Positions 32,495-41,430 of a stretch of 64,000 bases of DNA are shown one piece after another; positions within the stretch are counted from its first letter, which is position 1, and the number at the start of each line of letters is the position of its first letter. The notes beneath the pieces were generated by a model that was not told the DNA's origin, ran no database searches, and saw nothing but the letters and a program-made list of their open reading frames with translations. The translations under genes were made by a program, and so were the position numbers. Source of the DNA: Arthrobacter sp. Leaf141 (GTDB taxonomy: Bacteria > Actinomycetota > Actinomycetes > Actinomycetales > Micrococcaceae); assembly GCF_001424565.1 (NCBI RefSeq), contig NZ_LMOL01000024.1, positions 22,518 to 86,517 on the forward strand, given 5' to 3'.

Positions 32495-33614
32495 GAGGTA
32501 TCAAACGAAGGCTGGTCCTCGTTACCGGGTCCGTTATCGGAAACCTGACCGAACTCAAACGGACAAGCGAGGCTTCAAGACCAAGCGCGGCGCTGAGCTC
32601 TTCCTGGCCTCTGTGGAGGTTTCCAAGGCTCGCGGTGAGTTTGTAGATGCTACCGCCGCTAGAGTCACAATTTGGGCCGCTAGGAGCGGAATGGCTGGGG
32701 CGGCAAACCCACCTGAAACCGTCCGCTTACCGACCCGTTGAATCAGCCTGGCGGAACCACGTGCTGCCAGCGTGGGGCCATGTCTCCGTGGCAGACGTGC
32801 GTAAAACTGCGGTGCAGCAATGGGTCTCCGAATTGTCCCAGGGCGATCCTGCGGCGACACCAGAGCGTAAGCCTACGGAGGCCACGCTGGTTATTCGCTC
32901 CTACGGCGTGCTTACCGCGATCCTTGACGACGCCGTGAGTGATCGTCGAACCATGAGCAACCCCGCTCGCGGCGTCAGCCTGCCGAGCAAAGTGAAGAAA
33001 CCCCACGTGTACCTGAGCCATGAGCAAGTGCATGCCTTGGCAGCTGCGAGTAAGTACCCAGCACTCGTGTTGGTGTTGGCCTACTGCGGTCTCCGGTGGG
33101 GCGAGGTGACGGGCCTGCGGGTGAAGCATCTGGACATGCTGCGGCGGCGGTTCCTGATCGAAGAAAACGCCGTACAAGTTGGTTCGGCACTCCTAAGAAT
33201 CACAAGAAGCGGACGGTGCCCTTCCCACGGTTCCTCGGAGAACAGCTGGCGCGGCAGTGCGAGGGTAAAGACCGGGACGATCTCGTATTTCCTGGAGAGA
33301 ACGGGCATCACCTGCGGCTGGCGAGGGTGCACGAGGACAATATGAGCTGGTTTGCCGGTGCTGTGAAGCGCGCTGGCGTCCCGCGCATCACCCCGCACGA
33401 CCTGAGGCATTCGGCGGCCAGCTTCGCCGTGTCTGCCGGCGCAAACGTCAAAGCAGTGCAGAAGATGCTGGGCCACAGTTCCGCTGCCATGACGCTAGAC
33501 GTTTACGCGGACCTGTTCGACGGGGACCTGGACGCCGTTTCGGACGCGCTGGATCACGCTGTCTCTATTGCGAGTCTGGGCAAGATGTGGGCAATCCACT
33601 CATTTGAGCAATGA
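32481..33614 (+). pseudogene. Tyrosine-recombinase integrase with two frame breaks
   Basis: Three consecutive frames assemble one integrase of about 375 residues. The N-terminal Arm DNA-binding domain is MATVERYQTKAGPRYRVRYR. A core-binding domain follows (LKPSAYRPVESAWRNHVLP). The catalytic domain has LAYCGLRWGEVTGLR (Arg), GTPKNHKKRTVPFPRF, ITPHDLRHSAAS (HxLR), MLGHSSAAMTLDVYADL (His and Tyr). The first break is an extra T in TTT at 32671-32673. The second, near 33180, needs a small deletion between NAVQV and FGTPKNH. Stop at 33612-33614 is followed directly by a hairpin and the tRNA-like att repeat, the usual position of an integrase beside its attR. Unable to act unless the breaks are sequencing errors. 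Confidence 0.85.
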
Positions 33615-33615
33615 G

Positions 33616-33655
33616 AAAGGCCCTGCTTCCCTTATGAACAAAGGAAAGCAGGGCC
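33616..33655. terminator. Hairpin behind the integrase (right copy)
   Basis: AAAGGCCCTGCTTCCCTT pairs with AAGGAAAGCAGGGCCTCT with one bulge or mismatch and ends in CTCT. It starts one base after the integrase stop. It is a diverged copy of the hairpin at 26286-26328, sharing its position relative to the tRNA-like repeat. Confidence 0.7.
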
Positions 33656-33658
33656 TCT

Positions 33659-34990
33659 CTACGTGGCGGTGACGGTGGGATTTGAACCCATGTTGCCGAG
33701 AGTGGACGAAGCCCGGAACGACAGATACCGATACCGCGCATCGCCGCGACCCACCAGCCGGTCCAGTGCCTCGACTGCCTCAAAGTCCGCGGCGCCCGTG
33801 TCCGTGGACAGCCACTCGAAGAGGAGCCCGGCCTCGTAGCTGGACCGCACAGTCGATCCGACAGCGAGATCCAGCTGGTCCCGGAGGAGCTGCACGGCCA
33901 GGGTCCCCGAGCGGCTGAGCAGCGAAGCCCGATACGCCCCCAGCGTGTCAGCCACGTGCCCTTCATGCAGCAGCCACAGCACCCGCCCCGAACCAGACCG
34001 GCCAACAAGGCCCGCCGTGAACCAGTAAGTGTTCGACTCCACCGTGTATCGCCCAGCATGGACCGACCGGAACATCTCCGTCCAGATGGCCTGCGGAGTG
34101 CCCGCATCGCCATACAGCTCGTAGGCCAGTTCCTCGGCGGACCATCCCTGGCTGCGCGAATCTAGCAGAGCCAGGATTTCCGCCCGGCGCAGTGTCAGTG
34201 GCACCCGGCTGCCGTCAGCAAGCACTGCGGCAGGCTTGTCCCCGAGCAGCTCCAAGGACTCGACGGTCGCGACCGGCCGGCGGACGGCCTGCCGGGACGC
34301 CCGACCGGGAGACAATCCACCCAAGGGCGTCCCGCCGTCGGGCGCTCCCAACGGCGCCTCCGCCACCCGGACCGCGCAGCGCACCATCCGCAGCGTGACC
34401 GCGCTGATGGTGTCCAGCGGTCCGGAGACGTCGAGCACGCCCAGCAGCTCACCCGTGGCCGAGTCCGTGATGGGCGCCGCCGTGCAGGCCCACTCATGGT
34501 GGGTGCGGACCAGGTGCTCGGCGGAGAACAGCTGCACCGGCCGGCCTGTGACCAGCGCCTCGCTGATGGCGTTGGTGCCGATGCCTGCCTCGGACCAGTC
34601 GGCGCCTTCGGAGAACTCCAGCCGGTCCGCGCGCCGCAGCTCCTCCGGGCTGCCTACCCGCCACAGGATCTCGCCGCGGGCGTCGGTCAGCACCAGCAGG
34701 TGCCGGCCGGAACTGGAATCGTCGGCCAGCAGGTCGTGGAGGGCCGGCATGACCTGTTGGAGGCGGTGCTCCCGCCGCAGCTCTAGGACGTCAGAGACCT
34801 CGTGCAGGTGCCGCGGGCTGTGCTGGTCCGGGCTGATGCCCAGGGCCATGGAACGGCGCCACGAATCCGCCAGGTCGCTCTGGATATCCGGGCGCGGGAC
34901 GCCGGAGATGACCAGTTCGTGGGCGCGGCGCAGGGCACGCGAGTACTTCGCCGGGTCCGAAAACCTCAGGCCGTCGTCAAAAACAGTGTC
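33659..34990 (-). pseudogene. GAF-domain transcriptional regulator, 5'-truncated and with a tRNA-derived tail
   Basis: Family resembles the sensor half of AcoR-like regulators: a GAF domain (LLVLTDARGEILWRVGSPEE, then EGADWSEAGIGTNAISEALV and HEWACTAAPITDSATGELLG). A C-terminal winged-helix-like region follows (LADGSRVPLTLRRAEILALL, WSAEELAYELYGD). Coding-like sequence continues upstream of the first ATG (34849): DPAKYSRALRRAHELVISG and SDLADSWRRSMALGIS run in frame back to a TAG at 34991-34993 with no start codon, so the true 5' end is gone. At the other end the last codons (NMGSNPTVTAT) are read from the tRNA-like repeat. Both ends are rearranged; function probably lost. Confidence 0.65.
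33666..33686 (-). repeat. Right attachment-like repeat (tRNA 3' end fragment)
   Basis: Identical over 21 bp to 26336-26356 and extending to GAACCC, completing GGGTTCAAATCCCA, a textbook tRNA T-arm on the minus strand. The tRNA body that should follow to the right is absent; instead the reading frame of the GAF regulator enters at once. It is interpreted as the chromosomal-side att scar. Confidence 0.65.
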
Positions 34991-34993
34991 CTA

Positions 34994-35213
34994 CTCGCCG
35001 GCGGCGTCCGTTGCGGTATTCATGGCCGTGGACGTAACAACCGCCACCCACATCCTCGGCAGGCGGCGCACGTTCGTCGGCGTCGGCATCGGAACCGCCG
35101 TCGAGGTACCGCTGGTCGACCTCGCCTGATGCGGCAGCCACACACTGGACTGGAAGCTGCCGGCAGTCAACCAACACAGCCAGCCATCCGTCGTCGTCAG
35201 TACACTTGGCAGC
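34994..35213. other. Scarred junction with a possible gene tail
   Basis: A plus-strand frame ending in TGA at about 35127-35129 reads FMAVDVTTATHILGRRRTFV and onwards to VPLVDLA, possibly the tail of an unidentified deleted gene. The rest is the leader of the VOC gene. It sits exactly where the GAF regulator lost its 5' end, consistent with a deletion junction. Confidence 0.25.
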
Positions 35214-35603
35214 ATGGTCTCCCGCATCAGCGAACTGGTCCTCAACTGTGCCGACCCGGAACTGCTCTCGAAGTTCTGGTGCGGGGTCCTTGGCTATGTG
35301 GAACTCGACCGGGAGGACGGTTCCATCGAGATCGGCCCGCCCGAGGTCGGGTTCGGCGGCCTGCAGCCCACCATCATCCTGAGCCCCAGCACCAACCCGC
35401 GGACCGGGCGGCTGCCGCTGCACATCGACGTCAACCCCATCGACCGGGACCAGGCCGCCGAGCTGGAACGCCTGCTGGCCCTCGGCGCCCGGCCGGCCGA
35501 CGTAGGGCAGTCCGGAGACGAGCAATGGCACGTCCTCGCCGACCCCGAAGGCAACGAGTTCTGCCTGCTCCGCCGGCGGCTCGAGCCCTTACCAAGCCCG
35601 TAA
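35214..35603 (+). CDS. VOC (glyoxalase-like) superfamily protein
   Basis: A 129-residue protein with paired beta-alpha-beta-beta-beta units: ISELVLNCADPELLSKFWCG, VLGYVELDRED, LPLHIDVNPIDRDQAAELER and a terminal WHVLADPEGNEFCLLRR, the DPxGNxF(C) signature of glyoxalase-like domain proteins. Members act as metal-dependent lyases, dioxygenases or resistance proteins; no specific substrate can be named. Length is normal for a one-domain VOC protein. It lies alone between two gene remnants. Confidence 0.8.
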   Translation: MVSRISELVLNCADPELLSKFWCGVLGYVELDREDGSIEIGPPEVGFGGLQPTIILSPSTNPRTGRLPLHIDVNPIDRDQAAELERLLALGARPADVGQSGDEQWHVLADPEGNEFCLLRRRLEPLPSP

Positions 35604-35643
35604 ACGCTAGGAAAACCGGCCGGCCCGGTGCGACGCCACGTAC

Positions 35644-35829
35644 TCCGCGTCCACGCCCACCCCGGTCAGAGTCGGGTCGTCGAAGTACTGGCTGAACGTC
35701 TACGGGTTCTGGCAGGACTCGGCGGACGACGGGCAACTGAGTGCCTTCGCGCGGAAGGCCCTGAAGAACCGCTTCGACCCGGACAACCTGTTCCGTATAA
35801 ACCGCAACATCCCGCCCACTGCCGGCTAA
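35644..35829 (+). pseudogene. Tail of a BBE-type FAD-linked oxidoreductase
   Basis: Only the C-terminal stub remains: YWLNVYGFWQDSADDGQLSA, then FARKALKNRFDPDNLFRINR, ending NIPPTAG and TAA (35827-35829). The RFDPxNLFRxNxNI signature is the berberine-bridge-enzyme C-terminus of FAD-binding oxidoreductases. The FAD domain upstream is missing. Part of the deletion scar next to the island. Confidence 0.7.
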
Positions 35830-35830
35830 G

Positions 35831-36802
35831 TCAGCGACAGAAACCAGCCCTCCGGACTGCGTCGATCGACTCTTCCAGGAGCGCCACACGCTCCGACATG
35901 GAGGATCCCTGCGGTGCGGAGATCTTCAGCCCCCGGTATGGTTCCGGCCCCGTGACGTTCAGGCCGGCGTCTACCGCCGCGGCCAAGGTGCGGATGCGCT
36001 GGGGCGTCAGCACCGATGCAGGCTCCACCGGAGCCGGCGGCAGGTGCGAGTCATCCCACGCCGCTCCAAAATCTGTCGCCTGCGAGGAACACCCGGACAG
36101 GACCACGCCAGCCAGGATGCCTTCAGCTGAGGCAAGTTCCACGTGCCGGACAGGCGCACCCGGGTCCCGGTCCTCAATCGTTGAGCGTGCCCAGTTCACA
36201 GCAATCCCCGCACCGGTGCCGGCGGCAAGGACAGCCTCAACCTCCTGCTCAAAACGCAGGAACCCCTTCACAGGCGCGTGGGACGGGCCGGCCGCATCGC
36301 AATGTTCCAGGACGATCCGGGCACCATCCCAACGGAACCCTGCAGCCTGCCGCAATGATTCGGTCAGCTCCTTCACGCCCGGGGAAGCGCCCGGAACACC
36401 GGCGCCCAGGCGTGGAGCGCTGAACAGGTGTACGGCGCGGACCGCACGGCGGTCCAGCGCATCGTTCAAGGTGCGGACGGCTTCCGCCGCGACCGCCGCG
36501 CGTCCGATGGCCGCCTGTCGTCCCGCCTCTGTTGTGGAGGCGAGTCCGAAGTCAGAGGAACGGGCCAGCCGGTCCATGGTGTCCGGAATGGTGGTCACCA
36601 CGTAGGTGAGATGGTCGGGAAGGTACCGTAACTGCTTCAGGAACCAGTCGCCGTCGTACTTGTGCAGCTCTCCCGTGGCATATAGCGGAATCTCCAGCCC
36701 TGAGACGTGCGGCAGCGATGCCGCTGCGGCCAGGAACGCCGCCTCCTGCTCCGGATCCCAGCCGTCCAGGGCGGGAGCCGCTGCGTAACTGCTGACGATC
36801 AA
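35831..36802 (-). CDS. DUF4862 family protein
   Basis: A 323-residue protein that I recognise as DUF4862-like (actinobacterial; start MIVSSYAAAP, then LEIPLYATGELHKYDGDWFL, YVVTTIPDTMDRLA). It looks like a TIM-barrel fold related to sugar-phosphate isomerase/epimerase-type proteins (IVLEHCDAAGPSHAPVKGFL with conserved Glu and His). Activity is unknown. It is the last gene of the importer operon and overlaps the FAA-hydrolase gene by 4 bp, implying translational coupling and a catabolic role in the same pathway. Confidence 0.75.
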   Translation of the reverse strand: MIVSSYAAAPALDGWDPEQEAAFLAAAASLPHVSGLEIPLYATGELHKYDGDWFLKQLRYLPDHLTYVVTTIPDTMDRLARSSDFGLASTTEAGRQAAIGRAAVAAEAVRTLNDALDRRAVRAVHLFSAPRLGAGVPGASPGVKELTESLRQAAGFRWDGARIVLEHCDAAGPSHAPVKGFLRFEQEVEAVLAAGTGAGIAVNWARSTIEDRDPGAPVRHVELASAEGILAGVVLSGCSSQATDFGAAWDDSHLPPAPVEPASVLTPQRIRTLAAAVDAGLNVTGPEPYRGLKISAPQGSSMSERVALLEESIDAVRRAGFCR

Positions 36803-37590
36803 GCCGGCGCCAGCACGTGCCCGGCGGGGGAGTCCACCGCAGCCACCGGGTTGGTCAGGGTCCCCACCCCTTCAATGTCCACCGAAACTGTAACTCCCGG
36901 GCGCAGTTCGAGGCCGGATTCGTCAGCGGCCCAGGGCGTGCCCGTGAGGATCACGTCGCCGGGGTAGAGGGTCATGAACCGGGAGCAAAACATCAGCAGT
37001 TCCGCCACGGTGAACACCATGCGGGACGTGGCGGAATCCTGGACCATGGAGCCGTTGATTGTGGTGACGATGCGGAGAGCCTGAAGGTCCGGGACCTCAT
37101 CAAGGGTCACCAGCTCCGGCCCCAGCGGGCAGAACGTGTCCATGCTTTTGCCGCGTGTGGACTGGACGTCCGCCGCCTGCAGGTCCCGCGCCGACACGTC
37201 GTTGGCCACCGTCACCCCTGCAACGGCGGCGAGTGCCTCTTCCGGAGTGGCGGCGTCCTTGAGGACACGTCCCATCACGACGGCGAGCTCGCCTTCGCAC
37301 ACCACCGTTCCGGCACGTGCCGGGTTGAGGATGATTGGCTCGCCGTCAGCAGCCAGGCTGCCGGCGAATTTGCCAAACACCAGGGGGATGCGCCCCGCTG
37401 CCCGCCGGTCCGGGGCTGTGCCTCCGGCGGGCACCGGGAGCGCCGGCTGACCGGCACCATGGTCAGGCCAGTAGTTTTCGCCGATGCCGATCAGCTGCCC
37501 GGGGATGCGGACTCCCGGCAGCAGCGCGCAGGACAGGGACGGGCGTGCGTCTGCACCGGCGCCGGAGTGAGTGAACGGAAACCGCGGCAT
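36799..37590 (-). CDS. Fumarylacetoacetate hydrolase family protein
   Basis: A 263-residue protein of the FAH/HpcE superfamily, which hydrolyses or decarboxylates beta-diketo or 2-oxo acids with a divalent metal. The core is visible: IGIGENYWPDH, VVCEGELAVVMGR (metal-binding Glu pair), GVTVANDVSARDLQ, GKSMDTFCPLGPELV, and MTLYPGDVILTGTPWA. Its start ATG directly abuts the stop of the ABC ATPase (TGAATG). With the amidase and DUF4862 gene it probably degrades an imported acid or amide; substrate unknown. Confidence 0.85.
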   Translation of the reverse strand: MPRFPFTHSGAGADARPSLSCALLPGVRIPGQLIGIGENYWPDHGAGQPALPVPAGGTAPDRRAAGRIPLVFGKFAGSLAADGEPIILNPARAGTVVCEGELAVVMGRVLKDAATPEEALAAVAGVTVANDVSARDLQAADVQSTRGKSMDTFCPLGPELVTLDEVPDLQALRIVTTINGSMVQDSATSRMVFTVAELLMFCSRFMTLYPGDVILTGTPWAADESGLELRPGVTVSVDIEGVGTLTNPVAAVDSPAGHVLAPA

Positions 37591-38340
37591 TCAGTGGCTC
37601 AGGTGGGATGCGTACACACGCAGCCGCGGGTGCTGGAACACTTCATCCGGAGGGCCCTCCGCCACAATGCCGCCGTGCTCCATAAAGATCACCCGGTCCG
37701 CCACCTCGCGGGCAAACTTCATCTCGTGCGTCACGATCACCATGGTCATGCCGGTCTTCGCCAGCTTCGCCATGATGTCCAGGACCTCGTTCACCAGTTC
37801 CGGATCCAGGGCGGATGTGGGCTCGTCAAACAGGATGGCCTTGGGATCCATCATCAGCGCCCGGCAGATGGCCACCCGCTGCTGCTGGCCGCCGGACAGG
37901 TCTGCCGGGTAGGCGTCCGCTTTGTCCTCCAGGCCCACCGAGCGGAGCTTTTCGAGCGCCCGCGGAACGGCGTCGGCACGTTTTTGCCGTTTGGCGATCA
38001 CCGGGCCTTCCAGCAGGTTGTCCAGCACGGTCCGGTGCGGCCAGAGATTGAACTGCTGGAACACCATGGCGATCTCCCGGCGCAGCCAGGTCAGCCGGAA
38101 CTGGTCCACCACGCCGAGCTTGCCCCGGGCGTTGGGGGTGTAGAAAACCTGCCGGCCGTCCACGTGGATCCGCCCGGAATCCGGCACTTCCAGCATGTTG
38201 ATGCAGCGCAACAGCGTGCTCTTCCCGGCACCGCTGGGGCCGATGATGGCCACCACCTCGCCCGGAAGGATGCGCAGGTCCACATCCTTGAGTACTTCGC
38301 GGGAGTTGTAGCTCTTGGTGAGTCCGGTGATGCCGATCAT
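37591..38340 (-). CDS. ABC transporter ATP-binding subunit, polar-amino-acid type
   Basis: A 249-residue GlnQ/HisP-like ATPase: Walker [19 protein letters not shown]-loop [11 protein letters not shown], signature [11 protein letters not shown], Walker [16 protein letters not shown], switch His in VIVTHEM. It has an insertion between the lobes ([20 protein letters not shown]) longer than in classical GlnQ. It overlaps the permease gene by 4 bp. Energises uptake of the substrate bound by the protein encoded at 39045-39845. Confidence 0.9.
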   Translation of the reverse strand: MIGITGLTKSYNSREVLKDVDLRILPGEVVAIIGPSGAGKSTLLRCINMLEVPDSGRIHVDGRQVFYTPNARGKLGVVDQFRLTWLRREIAMVFQQFNLWPHRTVLDNLLEGPVIAKRQKRADAVPRALEKLRSVGLEDKADAYPADLSGGQQQRVAICRALMMDPKAILFDEPTSALDPELVNEVLDIMAKLAKTGMTMVIVTHEMKFAREVADRVIFMEHGGIVAEGPPDEVFQHPRLRVYASHLSH

Positions 38341-39038
38341 GCCATGCTCCCAACAGCTTCGCGGAGTTGTTTTGTGGTGCCCATTTTGCGGCCCATCTTC
38401 TTTTCGATAATGATCTGGACCACCATGAGCAGGCTGGTCATGACCAGGTACATGGCCGCTACCACCCCCAGGGTTTCCATCACGTTGTACGTGGAGTTGT
38501 AAGCCTTCTGCCCCTGCAGCATCAGGTCCGGGACGGTGATCACCGAGATCTGCGCCGACTCCTTGAGCATGATGATGCAGTTGTTGATGTACGGCGGAGT
38601 CATGAGGCGGATGCCCTCCGGCGCTGTCACCCGCACAAACTTCTGCACCGGATTCATACCTACCGAGTCCGCCGCTTCGAGGTGCCCTGAGTTCACCGAT
38701 TTGAGCCCGGCCCTGATGATTTCGGAAAAGAACGACGCCGAGTTGAGGCTCATCGCGATCAGCCCTGCGGTAAATGCGTCCATGGTCAGCCCGAACGGCT
38801 TCGTGTAATAGAAGAAGAACAGGGACAGCATGAGCGGCAGGCCGCGGAAGAACCAGACATACGCGGCGGCGAAGATCCGCAGGGCGCGGATCCTGGAGAG
38901 CCGCAGCGTGGCGATGATGTAGCCCAGGACGGTGGCACAGACGATGGCTGCGGCCACAATTCCCAGGGTGGTCATGGCACCGGCCAGGAAGATCGGGAAA
39001 TATTCGGCTGCAACAGAGCCGGGCTCGTAGGTGTCCAT
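38337..39038 (-). CDS. ABC transporter permease, polar-amino-acid type
   Basis: A 233-residue HisM/GlnP-like integral membrane protein with five predicted membrane segments. It has the family entry segment [17 protein letters not shown] and the cytoplasmic EAA loop [19 protein letters not shown], whose GMN replaces the usual GMS or GLS. A single permease gene implies a homodimeric channel. It lies 6 bp behind the binding-protein gene and overlaps the ATPase gene. Confidence 0.9.
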   Translation of the reverse strand: MDTYEPGSVAAEYFPIFLAGAMTTLGIVAAAIVCATVLGYIIATLRLSRIRALRIFAAAYVWFFRGLPLMLSLFFFYYTKPFGLTMDAFTAGLIAMSLNSASFFSEIIRAGLKSVNSGHLEAADSVGMNPVQKFVRVTAPEGIRLMTPPYINNCIIMLKESAQISVITVPDLMLQGQKAYNSTYNVMETLGVVAAMYLVMTSLLMVVQIIIEKKMGRKMGTTKQLREAVGSMA

Positions 39039-39044
39039 AGGGAA

Positions 39045-39845
39045 TCAGGCGGCGGGGATCTCGACCGTGAAGCCGAACCACTTCTGGTTCAGTTTCTCCA
39101 GGGTGCCGTCAGCCTTGAGCTCTTCGATGATCTTGTCCACCTTGGGCTTCATCTCGGTATCGTCCTTGGGGAGGCCGACGCCGGCGGGCTTGGTGCCGTA
39201 CACATCTCCCACGATCTTCAGGTCCGAGGCCAGCGGCGAGTTCTTCATGAAGTTCTCTGCAGCGATCCGGCCCGTGGCGAACACCGCGATCCTGCCCGCT
39301 GCAACATCGGCAAACCCTTCCGGAGCGCCGGGGTAGGCCTTGAGTTCGGTGAACCCGCCGATGCCCTTGACGTCCGTTTCCGTGCCGGAGCCACCGATGG
39401 CGCCCACCACCAGGCCGTCCAGCTTACTGAGCTGCTCCACGGAGTTGTTGTCCTTCTTCACCACCGCAACCGCACCGTCTGCCAGGTAGGGGGTGGAGAA
39501 AGTGATGGACTGCTTACGGGGTTCCGTCATGGTCAGCCCTGACATCACGGCGTCGAACTTTCCACTGTTGAGGCCCGGCAGCAGGCCGGTCAGTTGGCCT
39601 TCAACGAACTCCGGTTCCATGCCCAGCCTCTCCGCGATCAGCGTGCCCACCTCGATGTCGAAACCGGTGAGCTTGCCGGCCTCCGAGAAGGTGATGGGAC
39701 GGAACGTGCCGCTGGTGGCGATGGTGAACTTTTCCTTCGCCGGAGTATCCGAGGAAGCATTGCTGCTGGCTGCGCAGCCGCTGGCGGCGAGGGTGAAGGC
39801 GGCCAGGGCGGTTATGACGGCGGCTTTGCGTGTGCGTGAAAACAT
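39045..39845 (-). CDS. Solute-binding lipoprotein of the amino-acid ABC importer (family 3)
   Basis: A 266-residue lipoprotein: basic N-terminus, hydrophobic stretch and lipobox ASGC (Cys24). Family-3 landmarks are [40 protein letters not shown] and [13 protein letters not shown]. Ligand probably a charged amino acid or a related amide or acid; not predictable from sequence. It is the first gene of a five-gene unit (binding protein, permease, ATPase, FAA hydrolase, DUF4862). A GntR-type operator lies 118 bp upstream. Confidence 0.9.
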   Translation of the reverse strand: MFSRTRKAAVITALAAFTLAASGCAASSNASSDTPAKEKFTIATSGTFRPITFSEAGKLTGFDIEVGTLIAERLGMEPEFVEGQLTGLLPGLNSGKFDAVMSGLTMTEPRKQSITFSTPYLADGAVAVVKKDNNSVEQLSKLDGLVVGAIGGSGTETDVKGIGGFTELKAYPGAPEGFADVAAGRIAVFATGRIAAENFMKNSPLASDLKIVGDVYGTKPAGVGLPKDDTEMKPKVDKIIEELKADGTLEKLNQKWFGFTVEIPAA

Positions 39846-39962
39846 GCGGTGCTTCCCACTTTCAGTGATCCGTGCCAGTGATGTTTGCTGACAGGACTGA
39901 CGCTATGGGCTGCGTGTGTCCGGGGATTACCTGCTTCGTTTCGGAAATGTTAATTATGAATT

Positions 39963-39973
39963 CTGTAGACAGT
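39963..39973. promoter_or_regulatory. GntR/FCD operator copy 1 (importer operon)
   Basis: CTGTAGACAGT, the reverse complement of the ACTGTCTACAG found at 42110-42120. It is palindromic around GTctAC, the NGTNNACN pattern bound by FadR-subfamily regulators. It lies between the amidase stop and the binding-protein start, so it probably controls the importer operon. Confidence 0.7.
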
Positions 39974-40011
39974 TTTCATTGCCAGTCGGAGACGCCCAGC
40001 AGCGCGGCCCC

Positions 40012-41430
40012 TTAGGTGAGGCTTGCGGCCAGCCCTTCGAGGACCTCAGCAAACGCGAGTGCCTTCAGTTCCCCGCCGGGACCTGCCACCACCTGGACCG
40101 ACAGGGGGAGTCCGTCCGCGGACAGTCCCACCGGCAAGGACACCACCGGGCATCCGGTCAACGTCACGGCCCGGCAGGGACCCATGACCTCCCAGCCCTG
40201 CAGGCTGGTGCCGTCCACATCCAGGGCGCCTTCCGGATCGGCGGCAGGACCGCCGGCGACGGGAAGCAGGGCAACATCCACCGCACCGATCTGGTCCAGG
40301 GCGCTGGAGCGCGCAGCGTCGGCCGCCGTGCGGGCCAGGTCCAGCTCGCCAGGGGACGCCGCCAGCGAATCCCGGATGGTTTTCAGGTTGGCCGCTGAGA
40401 TGCCGGCCTCCTTGCCGGCGATGGCGGCTACGTGATCCAGCATGGGGTCCACCGCGCGCAGGCGGTTGTAGGCGGGCAGGCACTTCGCAAACAGATCCGG
40501 CTGGCGGGTCACCGTGTGGCCCGCCGCGGCAACTGCGGCTGCGAGCTTTTCCATGAGTGCGGTGACCTCGCGGCGGACTGGACCAAACGTGCTGCCGTCG
40601 CTCCAGGCAATCCGGAGGGGAGCGCCCAAGTGGGAGCCGGCGTCGGCTTCCGCCCCGGACATCACCAGGTACGCCGCCCGCAGGTCACGCACCGACCGCG
40701 CGAGCGGGCCGATGGTCTGGAATGAGCCCTGCATACCCGGGCTCACGGCGGGGACCACGCCGTCGGAACCGAAGTTCCCGTCAAGTCCCGGGACCTGCCC
40801 TTCACCGGGTACTGTCCCCAGTCCGGGCCGCAGCGAAGCGATACCCACGCACTGGGCGGGCCAGCGCAAGGATCCGCCGAAATCCGTGCCGACCCCCAGG
40901 GCTGAGATCCCCGCGGCCACCGAAGACGCTTCGCCGCCGCTGGAGCCTCCCGGGGTGGCTGCTGGATAGCGCGGATTCAGGGTCCTGCCCAGCAGCGGGC
41001 TGTCGCAGGTCATGCCAAACGCGAATTCGGGGCAGTTGGTTTTGCCCACCAGGATGGCGTCTGCATCCAGGAGCCGCTGAACGGCCGGTGCTGTGGTTGT
41101 GGCCACGGTATGGGCGAACGCCCGGCTGGCCGCCGTGACCGGCAGGCCGGCGACGGCGATCACGTCCTTCACACTGAAGGGCACCCCGGCCAGCGGGCCG
41201 AGCGTTTCACCGGCGGCTCGGCGGGCGTCGAGGGTGGCCGCAGCCTGCGCCGCGCCCTCCCAGTCCGCCGTCACGAAGGCATTGAGCGCCTGGCCTTCGG
41301 GGTGGGACGCGCGCCGGTGGGTTGCGGCCACAACCTCGCCGGCGGTCACCGCGCCCGTTCGCACAGCGTCCGCGATGGCGGTGGCGTCCTGGTATCCGGC
41401 GTTCAGGCCGGCCAGCAGTGAGTGGCTCAT
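40012..41430 (-). CDS. Amidase-signature family hydrolase
   Basis: A 472-residue amidase with the Ser-cisSer-Lys machinery: Lys in GVPFSVKDVIAVAG, the serine-rich box TPGGSSGGEASSVAAG, and the nucleophile loop GVGTDFGGSLRWPAQCVG (usual GGSIRxPA). It hydrolyses a carboxamide to acid plus ammonia; the substrate cannot be read from sequence. Length is normal. Its ATG overlaps the stop of the GntR gene by 4 bp, making regulator and amidase a coupled pair, upstream of the importer operon on the same strand. Confidence 0.9.
   Translation of the reverse strand: MSHSLLAGLNAGYQDATAIADAVRTGAVTAGEVVAATHRRASHPEGQALNAFVTADWEGAAQAAATLDARRAAGETLGPLAGVPFSVKDVIAVAGLPVTAASRAFAHTVATTTAPAVQRLLDADAILVGKTNCPEFAFGMTCDSPLLGRTLNPRYPAATPGGSSGGEASSVAAGISALGVGTDFGGSLRWPAQCVGIASLRPGLGTVPGEGQVPGLDGNFGSDGVVPAVSPGMQGSFQTIGPLARSVRDLRAAYLVMSGAEADAGSHLGAPLRIAWSDGSTFGPVRREVTALMEKLAAAVAAAGHTVTRQPDLFAKCLPAYNRLRAVDPMLDHVAAIAGKEAGISAANLKTIRDSLAASPGELDLARTAADAARSSALDQIGAVDVALLPVAGGPAADPEGALDVDGTSLQGWEVMGPCRAVTLTGCPVVSLPVGLSADGLPLSVQVVAGPGGELKALAFAEVLEGLAASLT

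Noticed and set aside
36817..38502. A 561-codon plus-strand open frame opposite the FAA hydrolase and ABC ATPase genes
   Set aside because: Antisense shadow of motif-bearing genes; its own translation shows no domain.
37591..39081. A continuous 496-codon minus-strand frame suggesting a permease-ATPase fusion
   Set aside because: The upstream half is the permease gene read in the wrong frame; the true permease ends at 38337 and the ATPase starts at 38340.
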